64,000 nt of DNA from positions 3,529,918 to 3,593,917 of the forward strand of contig NW_006921536.1 of assembly GCF_000340215.1 (NCBI RefSeq). The letters are read 5' to 3'. Every line of letters begins with the position of its first letter. The first letter of the stretch is position 1. The position numbers and the translations under genes are program-made. The stretch comes from Pseudocercospora fijiensis CIRAD86. Its lineage: Eukaryota; Ascomycota; Dothideomycetes; Mycosphaerellales; Mycosphaerellaceae. The notes under the pieces are model-generated. The model made no database searches. It saw only the letters and a program-made list of their open reading frames with translations, and was not told where the DNA came from. Below are positions 56,383-64,000 of this stretch, piece after piece.

Positions 56383-57855
56383 TCAAGGTGCTAGCTCAGC
56401 AAAGCCCTCTACACGCTTCAACCAATTCTTGTACATGGCATTACCGAAAACTGCGTGCCTCATGTGTCTCGTGTCACCGTGGACATCAGCCTCGTCGATG
56501 AGCTTTTTGCCCCAGTGGTTCATGCGATAACGCAGCAAACGAGCTCTCTTGTTCTTAGCAAGACACTCCTGCAAAGCTGATCCGCCCAGTTTGGCATAGT
56601 CAGCATGTTCGTCTTCATAGGACAGTTCTTCCATAGATTTCTGCCTCATGTGCATTCTCATCTCGTCAATGGCTCCTTGACTGCTGGATGAGATCATATC
56701 TGTATCGCGAAATTCATCGATCTCGAGCTTGTCGAAGCGCGAGACGTCTGTGAGCTCTGCAAAGGTCACCCGGTGCTTTTCGTATAGCCGTGTGCCACCA
56801 ACAGCCATGGCGACATCTGCGAAAATGGTAGCCTGCTTCGATGTCCAAAATTCAATGAATGCAAGACCAGTTGTCTTGCCCGTTGACTCGTCAAGAGGCA
56901 TAGATACGCTGATTATCCCATCGTTTGTATTCAAATTGTCGAGTGTGCGCGCTAAACAGCACTTGAGTTTCGCTTTGTCGGCAGGAGACACCACCGGCAA
57001 TCCATCTGCAATGACTATATTCTTGCGCTTAGCCATGTTGTTTTGGAGAGATGTGAGCTCACTTCGGAAGATGTTAATACCGGCATAGAGCTGATTTAGC
57101 AGGTACTCGATCTTGCTAATCTCAAAACGACAATCGTTGATGATCTTGGCTATTCTCTCGGCGTTTGAGAATGAGAGTAGATTGTAGGGATTTTGAATCA
57201 CGACTTTGATCTTGTTGTAGCCCGAGTATAGGGCTCGCCACGCCATGAAGAAAGGATCGCTGTGGAGGGATCTTGTTTCCAGAGTGAACTGCTTGTGCGC
57301 CAGCGCGCAGTCCGGGTCTCTTAGGCACCTGACCCTGCTGCGCGGGTTCAGCTCTAAATGATAGGCGTGGCCGTAGCGCATGTATGCTTTCCTGGTCTCG
57401 CTCAGCGCTGCATTTATTTCGCTCTCAGCTGTTCTGATGAGCTCAGTCCATGGCTTAAGACGAAAGTGCTGACAGGCAGGGTTTGGGCAGGCCTGGGGTA
57501 GAGCTAGGTGAGATGTGATGCGGAGAGATATCAAGTCTTTCTCTGCGGCGGAATGAAGATCGTTGAAGAGCCAGTCGTAGTTCTCCAGAGAAACATCAGC
57601 CGGTAGGACGGCAAAATGAGTGCACGAATAATCTACTAGAATGTTGTCCTGCATCTTGATAGATGTGAGTTCGTGCTGTATGTGTCTTTTGTGCCAGAAA
57701 GTGGCGGCGCAGTCGACACTGAAATATCCTTTGCAGAACGCCCTGTCACCAGAACAAAGCCTTTGAGTAGCGAGAGATGAAGACTTTGTCCAGTGTCGAA
57801 AGTGATTTTCAGCACGAGCAGCGTTCGTGAGCAACAAAGGGGTCTCAAACCACAA
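56383..57855 (-). CDS. Protein with an eIF3b-like RNA-recognition motif, unknown role
   Basis: The single-exon frame encodes 490 residues from the ATG at 57,855; a downstream ATG (MQDNILVDYSC, residue 68) is an alternative start. The N-terminal part has spaced Cys/His (CSGDRAFCKGYFSVDCAATF then WHKRH; later PQACPNPACQHF), suggestive of metal binding. The centre (about 275-385) reads KRKNIVIADGLPVVSPADKA, LDNLNTNDGIISVSMPLDES, TGKTTGLAFIEFWTSKQA and a second half ending VTFAELTDVSRFDKLEIDE. This tracks the RRM of translation initiation factor eIF3b/Prt1 closely (IVVDGLP-VxxxKxxKL, MPxDESTGKTKGYAFIEY, TDIxRF). The WD40 beta-propeller and eIF3 contact regions of true eIF3b are absent. The C-terminus is charged and helical. 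It is therefore not eIF3b but a derived relative or domain capture. It is tandem with hsf1 downstream. Confidence 0.7.
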   Translation of the reverse strand: MWFETPLLLTNAARAENHFRHWTKSSSLATQRLCSGDRAFCKGYFSVDCAATFWHKRHIQHELTSIKMQDNILVDYSCTHFAVLPADVSLENYDWLFNDLHSAAEKDLISLRITSHLALPQACPNPACQHFRLKPWTELIRTAESEINAALSETRKAYMRYGHAYHLELNPRSRVRCLRDPDCALAHKQFTLETRSLHSDPFFMAWRALYSGYNKIKVVIQNPYNLLSFSNAERIAKIINDCRFEISKIEYLLNQLYAGINIFRSELTSLQNNMAKRKNIVIADGLPVVSPADKAKLKCCLARTLDNLNTNDGIISVSMPLDESTGKTTGLAFIEFWTSKQATIFADVAMAVGGTRLYEKHRVTFAELTDVSRFDKLEIDEFRDTDMISSSSQGAIDEMRMHMRQKSMEELSYEDEHADYAKLGGSALQECLAKNKRARLLRYRMNHWGKKLIDEADVHGDTRHMRHAVFGNAMYKNWLKRVEGFAELAP

Positions 57856-58145
57856 TGGCGATTGTATTCCTATAATGCAGAAGACGAAGTCAACGGAACG
57901 AGAGCCACGGAGATGGAAGGTGCAAGCATGTTGAAAGAGAACAGACTATCATTGGGTCATAGCAATGCTATTGCATGCCTGGATACTGATTGAGTTAGCT
58001 TCTAGAATATCCTCAGCTGTATCTCACTTCTGCGACATGTTAACCCTTTCTCTTTCACAAATCGTCTCTTCGGCGCATTCGTGCTAGCGAAAATTTCGCG
58101 GCAAAGGTAAGCAGATTCGTGTCATCGTGATATCGCATCCAAGGA
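57856..58145. other. Short intergenic region between tandem genes
   Basis: 290 bp between the hsf1 stop and the RRM-protein start, both on the minus strand. Must hold the hsf1 terminator and the RRM-gene promoter; no specific site recognised. Confidence 0.5.
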
Positions 58146-60395
58146 TCAAGAAGTTCTGCGCTTCTTCTTTGGGGTGCCAGGATCATGTTCATCTTCCAAA
58201 GTGGTATGTGCAGGACTTGTTGACTGGCTGCTTAGACTCTCTACAGTCCCCGTACCTATTGGTGCAGCCAAGTGATCAGGATCGGGAGCGCCGGGGAACA
58301 TGTCGTCGCCAGTATCGCCGACTGGGGCAAGGTCGTCAAAATTCATGTTCTCGGGATTAGTCGCGTTAGCTGCTGCGGCAAAGTCGTAATTGCTACTGTC
58401 ACCAAAGTAGTCGTTGCTGTCGAAGAAGCCGTCAATGTCGTGGTCACCTGGATTGCCGATGTTAGACAAGTCGAAGTCGTAGACACCGGGAGACTGAGAA
58501 GCGCTTGCGATTCTGTCATGTAGCCGACCGAGCTCATTTTCTTGGTCTTTTTGCAACTCCGTGAGGCGCTCGATCTCGGCATGGTTGTCTCTGATGCTGT
58601 TGAGCATTCCTCCAATGTCTTGTCGAGGCTGGTTTGGCGATGCGAGAGCGTTGTTGCTGTTCGGAAGACCACCATTCTCCTGCATGATACGATCAAGCAT
58701 CTGCTTGCTCTGCTTTTGTGTCAAGCCACCACCATTGCCGGAGAAATTGGGGAGCGATGAGAGGTCGTAAGCGGGCGTGCTGTCGTTTGCGGCATTACTC
58801 GCATTCATGTTGTTGATAAAGCTTACTATTTCTTCGTTGTCGGGAACAGTGTTGAGGAGGTTCGGTGTCGACGCGTCGTCTTTGATTGCAGGGCTCTGGG
58901 TCGCTCGAGCGGTGGCACTCGTGACACTTTGAGGCGGGACACTTGCGCTACTGTCTCTCTTGAGAGGCGGCGAGTTGCCTTCAGGAGGACTCACAGACTG
59001 TCTGGCCGAGTTTGGCTCAGTCACCGCCCCGCCCATCTGTGGATATGCGTTGGGGGCACCGAGAAGCAGTTGCGGCTTCTTGTAGCGCTGGACTTGCTGA
59101 TTGTTCGCATCCTGCATCGACTCATTGAACTCTTCAACCACACTTCCTTGCTGCGGGGAGGTGTTTTGGCTTTGGTTGCCGAACATGTTGAGAACATTCT
59201 GCCCCGAGTGGCCTTCTAGACTCCTATTGTAGAAAGTCGCGAGGAATGTTAGAATGGCGTTGATACTGTTCTCGTGTCGATCGTGAAGTTGCTGGAAGGC
59301 AGTCGCCTGTCGATAGAACTGCTCGTTCTGCTCCTTCAGCTGGCCGATCATCCTCGATATGAGATTCTGCTGTTGCTGCACCTTCTTCAGCTCTTGCCGT
59401 ACAGCAGCGAGCTCATTTCGCGGCAATTGTGCAAGGCCTTGAACACCAGCTGATCCAAGCTCTCCCGGAGGCCTGCCATCGGGAGCAGGTGAGAATTGTC
59501 TCTCCTCATCGCTATCGTAAGCTTCGCCTTTCACAGTTCCATCTCGTCTTCGCTTCGCACTTGACTTTCCGGTGGGCTTCTGGATCAGCCAAAGAAGGTC
59601 GGGTCGATTCTTGCGGAAGTATGGATGCGAATACATGCTAGGCGGCTTCACACCTTTGCGAGCTTTCTCGGATTGCCGAAGTGAGCCATCAGTAATGTTG
59701 ACTGTCTTGTGGAAGCCGTACATGTTGAGCTGTCGAACGAAGGAGGCATAATTGTTGTGCTTGAATAATTCTGGGATCAATGTGCGGGCGAACTCGTCTT
59801 CGTCTAAAACTATGAATGAGCGGCCATCGTCGGACCAGCGAATCAGGTCAGTGTGACTGCTGTCGAGAAAGCTGTATCTTCAGTCAGTATGTCGTGCGGG
59901 CAGAAGTATCTCGACACTCGACGCCTCTCACCTGCTGAGTTTCTGCACAAACGGCGGAATCTGCTTCCTCTTTCCCTGCGCGTCCCGTTTGGCAAGAGCG
60001 ACCTTGGATTCCAGGTCCTGCTCCGTCTCTTCTTCCGGATTACCGCCCATGTTTCCCGCGCTGTAGTTCCCACCGTCCCACGCGTCTTGCCCGTTCTGTG
60101 GTGCCAATTGCTGATTCTTAGTCCTCCTCACCAGATGTGTCGACGGGGCCGGAGCCAGATTACTGCCGTACGCCTGCGGCTGGTTCGAGTTTAGGTTTGT
60201 AGAAAAGGCATTCGGGTCGGAGAAGGAAGGATCGGCAAAGGTGTGATCAGTGTTGAAGGCGTTTGAGAAGTCAAAATTGGAGAAGTCCTGGTTCTCTGGC
60301 AGGTGGGAGTTGAAGGCATTGTTGGTAGACATGGCTAAGGGCGATGCGCTTGCGCCTGGGGCAGGTCGTTTGCGATTCGGCGCGGGTTGTTGCAT
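58146..60395 (-). CDS. hsf1: Heat shock transcription factor
   Basis: Two exons, 60,395-59,932 and 59,871-58,146, with a 60-nt intron (GTGAGA...ATACAG) inside the DNA-binding domain. The spliced product is 729 residues. Residues 1-140 are a disordered Asn/Gln/Phe-rich activation region. The HSF domain is about 146-253: PPFVQKLSSFLDSSHTDLIR across the splice, IPELFKHNNYASFVRQLNMYGFHK (recognition helix, 187-210), and SHPYFRKNRPDLLWLIQK. A hydrophobic-repeat coiled coil for trimerisation runs about 307-370 (LAAVRQELKKVQQQQNLISR, HENSINAILTFLATFYNRSL). The C-terminal half is acidic, Ser/Asn-rich and ends in a basic KKKRRTS that may be a nuclear localisation signal. Hsf1 binds nGAAn arrays and activates chaperone genes on heat or proteotoxic stress. 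The single intron site within the HSF domain is fixed by restoration of KLSSFLDS. Confidence 0.95.
59872..59931 (-). other. Intron in hsf1
   Basis: 60 nt, donor GTGAGA at 59,931 and acceptor ATACAG at 59,872; splits the first helix of the HSF domain and splices in frame. Confidence 0.9.
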
Positions 60396-61503
60396 GTTGC
60401 GCAGGGTCGGTCAAAGGTTGGCGTTGGCGTATGCACGATTCCGACTGCGCAGGTTCTGTGGTCGGCGCTGATTGAGGCTAGACTTCACTTCTGCCTCGCT
60501 TCGAATGCTCTAGTCGCTCACTGCTACTGCTATGTGCGGCTGTGGAGGAGCTGTAGAGGGCAGAGGCAGAGGCAGAGGCAGAGTCTGGAGCGTGCGAGAG
60601 CAGGCTGAGCACAGGCACAGGCTGCAGGCGCAATTTGTATGGCGAATGTCTCAGAGACCAGAAGAGTCGGCTCTATTCCCTCATTGTGCTCTATACAAAG
60701 GCCTGAGTCAAACTTGCTCTAGCTCTTGCTCTTTTGCTCGGCGCGCGGCCAGCTGTTGTCTGTTGTCTGTTGTCGTGCAGCCTCAGTTCTTGGTGCTCGT
60801 GAGTAGGCGCCCAAAGCTGTCGTTGTGCTCCTTTCTGCCGTGCTCGAGTCGAGACTATGCTGCCCTGCCCTGCCCTGCCCTGTGAGAGATGGTGTGGGCT
60901 CGGCTCGCTGTATGCGCATGCGGCGTAAGACGTTCACTGTCAATAATACTAGGTAGTGACTTCTACACCAGTTGCCATTTCAACTGATCCCGCCTGCCGA
61001 CCGTCTCGGCCCGATCATTTCTCCGCTCGACGATTTTTCTCCGCCGCTTCAACCTCACACCAGCGTCACCATAGAATCACGACCCGCCCAGCCCGCGGAG
61101 CACCGATGGCTGCAGAAGTGCATTGGAGGACAACAGGCACCCCGGCACGATATCTAACGGCGGCCGGACCGAGCGAAGACAGCTCCGCATATCCAACTCC
61201 GACCTTGCCCCTGTCTACTAATATATGTGCTCACGCCCAACTTGGAGACAGAATGCCCTTCGATTTAAACTATGATGAACACTCCCTCTCATCAGCATGT
61301 GAAAGAATTCGACTCGTACGGCATACGGTTAGCGATTCGCTCTTCGTCAACAATCAGCGTCAACACGATGCATACCGCAGCAACGACCCTAGCTCTCTGC
61401 ATGCATGCAACTGCTAGCGAATACCTCCGCCGACAAGCATAGCAGACATGGCCATCGACGAGATCGCCGATCATCTCACATTATCAGAATAATGGGATGA
61501 GTG
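60396..61503. other. hsf1 upstream region with short tandem repeats
   Basis: About 1.1 kb without a convincing gene. Short arrays occur: (CAGAGG) units near 60,560-60,582 and (CTGCC) units near 60,860-60,882. Presumably the promoter and 5'UTR of hsf1. The DNA changes abruptly to mutated repeat sequence near 61,500. Confidence 0.5.
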
Positions 61504-64000
61504 GACCTTAGCGGTAATAAAGACATTAATCGCCTAATAGCATCCCTACTACTCCCTACGGCCGGGACGCTTATATACTATAAGGTGTAATTATTAGAGG
61601 TACTATTAATAATACTTTATTAGTTAATACTAACGTTAGTATTATACTAATAGTTAGCAGCCTATTAATAATAATATCTATACCTAAGGCCTCTATATAG
61701 ACCTTATCTTATACTAGCTAGAAGTAAGCAAATACCTTAGATACTAGTATAGCGTATTTCCTATACCTTTAGAGGCCTATTCCTTTATAGATCTATCTCT
61801 TAAGATTAGAAGAAGCTTAATTACGTATAGTTTAGCGTAGAAGGTACTTCCGTAGGTCTTCCGAGATATTATTACTAGAGACTATATCGCTTAGAGTAGC
61901 CTAGTAACTAGCAATCGTAGGGTTATAGTTAGAGGTATTACTACTAATATAATCTAATCTATCTATAAACCGGATAGTTTAATAGCTATTATTAAAAGAG
62001 AATTATTATCGTTTTTTCTATCTATTTTACCTATTAGATTCTCCATTTTTCGTTTTTCTAGTAATTCTACGAATCTTAGAATTCCGACTTTTTAAGATAC
62101 CTCTAGTAGGATATCTAGATAACTTTAGCTTCTCGTATATTAAGACCGACTTTAAAGGCAAATTTATACGCTATATCTAGTACGAGAGTAGGAAAGGAAT
62201 AGTACCGGAGGGAAGTATATAGCGTAACGCGGCGTATATAGAAGTATCTAAAGAAGTATTAGTATTATTTAGACTATAAGAGGTCTTACTAATCTAATAA
62301 TAAAGCCGACTTCCTACCGCGTAAATAGTAACGTATACTTCTATTTAGTATTACTATAACTAAGTAGGTACGCGACCTAGCTATTACGAAGGCTATTTTA
62401 TATAGTAGGAGTCGGAGGCTATCTAATAAAGTAGACGCGAGATTCTATTCTAAATAGCGCGAGGCCTTCTATACCTTCGACGCTAATTATAACTCTCCGA
62501 GTCGCGATAAAGTAGTAGATTATATCGATAAGGTACGAGCGGAAGTTAAGAAAGACGTATAGGCGGTATTTAATATACTTTAAGACGTTAAAATAACTTT
62601 AGCGCCGGCGAGAGTAAGAGTCGCGGTAGTACTCGCTTCTATAATCTATTAGTAAATATAGTATTAAAGGACGGAAACTAATACTACTACTACTACTAGC
62701 AGCAATAGTGTAGGCAACCGAGGGTAATATAACCTATAGCAATATAGGTAGCTATGTTTAGTAAGATAGGATAACGAGACTGCCGCTTAGGCTAGTAACT
62801 AGAGCCCTGCAATATAGGCATTATAGAAGTGTAATATAAACAATATACTGTACGAGGTTAATAATCTGTCTACTCTATAGAAGGAGGCCTCTTATATAGG
62901 CTTAAAACTAGCCTATAGGTGTAGGGCCGGTTACTAGCTAATATCCCTCCCTTTCTTCGTATCTAACTAGACACGTTTTATATAGCGCGCTTAAAACAAA
63001 CATATATGCACCCTTAGCGCTCTTAGCTAAGGCTATTTCTAAAACTCTATAATAACACCCCCGGGGTAATATTAATCCTAGATACTATAATTATATAAAA
63101 ACAACTTCCTAGAAAACTAACTACTATATAGACTTACTATTGCTTTAGTGCACCGTAATCCTCGCTAGCAATAACCTTATCTGCTAGTCGGCTCTCGAAA
63201 TCTCCTCTAGAGGCATAGAAGCTATTAGCACCGAAGTACTATCTCTCGTAGAGAGCTTAATTAACGAGGAGGTTAGTAGCCTTTTCCTTCGTAGCATTCT
63301 CCTAATCGTATAGATATTCCCTAAGTCCCTCGTTATTAAGCTAGAGGATCTATTTAACTTCGTTCTAAATAACGTAACTTAACTAAGGAATCCTACTAAC
63401 TAGGGCGTCGGAGATATAGCCGAGGCCTTCGACTAAGATAGCTATAGGGAAAGCGAATAGTACGAAGGAGTTAGAGGCTAGGAGAGCGGTTAGATTGCGG
63501 TACGCTTTAGCAACCTAAGAGACTATTAAGTTCTCGTAGCCCTTAACCTTAGTGCTATTAATAACGCGAGAGTAGCCTAGGTTAATTAATATACGGTTGC
63601 TCTTAGTCTTTAGATTACTATATAGTAGGTATAGTATCTAAATAGAGACTTCGTACTCCTTTAGAGGGCTAAGGATCTACTCCGCTTTACGCCCCTTACT
63701 ATTAGGCTAACTATCGAATATATAGTCGAGGTCGTCGTCGGTAAGGTGCTTATTAGTAAGCTTGCCGATCTTGCTTAGTAGGACTAGGCTACGAGCCTTA
63801 AGCTTCTTAACCTAGTTCGCAAAGACCTCGGGCTAGTATATGCCTTCGATAATAGTAGAGTAGCTAGTCTTATCCTTAGATATAAGGTAGACCTTAATAC
63901 GCAGGTAACTAGTACCCTCGCTAGCTACGAGCTTAACTATATCTTGTCCGAGACGAGTAGACTCCTTAGAAGGACAGTTTTTATAAGTACTACTAACCTT
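61504..64000. other. Second RIP-mutated repeat island, continues past the right edge
   Basis: Almost devoid of TGG, TGA, CCA and TCA, like the first island. From the right edge inward, the minus strand (about 64,000-63,690) reads VKLVASEGTSYLRIKVYLIS, KDKTSYSTIIEGIYQPEVFA and KLKARSLVLLSKIGKL, a protein-like tract with TAG/TAA stops that I cannot assign to a family. The plus strand near 62,130-62,250 is also protein-like (FKGKFIRYIQYERRKGIVPE). No complete element is bounded inside the window. Confidence 0.55.
61599..61951 (+). repeat. 353-bp direct repeat, copy 2
   Basis: Matches 49,617-49,969 in direct orientation; flanking sequences on both sides are different. Confidence 0.85.

Noticed and set aside
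1..64000. tRNA, rRNA or small secreted effector genes
   Set aside because: I looked for cloverleaf-like stretches and for short signal-peptide, Cys-rich frames near the islands and found none I could support.

Overview
The window looks like nuclear DNA of a filamentous ascomycete. Genes carry short introns (51-64 nt) with GT...AG ends and CTAAT/CTGAC-like branch sites, and repeats carry CpA-to-TpA mutation typical of repeat-induced point mutation (RIP). The gene families (2EXR/F-box-like proteins, a Dal5-type MFS permease, a MARVEL protein, Hsf1) and the alternation of gene-rich DNA with RIP-mutated islands suggest a Dothideomycete, perhaps Mycosphaerellales. The order is inference.

Layout. 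1-19,980 is ordinary gene DNA: an F-box-like gene running off the left edge, a small N-terminally hydrophobic protein, GTP cyclohydrolase I, a long SR-rich CTD-kinase (Ctk1/CDK12 type), a flavin-reductase-like protein whose three exons I reassembled, a MARVEL protein, a 2EXR-like protein, a Dal5-family permease, a second F-box-like gene cut by one in-frame TGA, and a decayed DHA2-type MFS pseudogene whose 5' end is replaced by a 4 x 105 bp tandem repeat.

19,980-about 52,260 is a transposon island. A Tc1/mariner element sits at the left edge. Next is a PIF/Harbinger-like element whose transposase is split by a Ty3/Gypsy chromovirus-type LTR element (22,774-43,479, perfect 5-bp target duplication CCTAT). 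The 3' LTR of that element is itself split twice: by a Tad1-like LINE (14-bp target duplication) and by an 8.9-kb Helitron with Helentron-type ends. Removing both insertions gives a 3' LTR of exactly 346 bp, the same length as the 5' LTR. The remainder (45.7-52.2 kb) is degenerate repeat sequence with a hAT-like transposase tail. The island is nearly empty of YCA/TGR trinucleotides while RCA/TGY survive. All 11 differences between the two LTRs are C:G to T:A changes at CpA.

52,260-61,500 returns to genes: a coiled-coil protein with a CAG tract, a small membrane/coiled-coil protein, a protein with an eIF3b-like RRM, and heat shock factor Hsf1. A second RIP-mutated island begins near 61,500, runs off the right edge, and shares a 353-bp direct repeat with the first.

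There is no operon-like pathway here. The cellular genes are housekeeping or regulatory and unrelated. The most interesting content is the nested element structure, the context-specific mutation pattern, an antisense Cys-rich/coiled-coil reading frame inside the Gypsy element, and the eIF3b-RRM-like protein.
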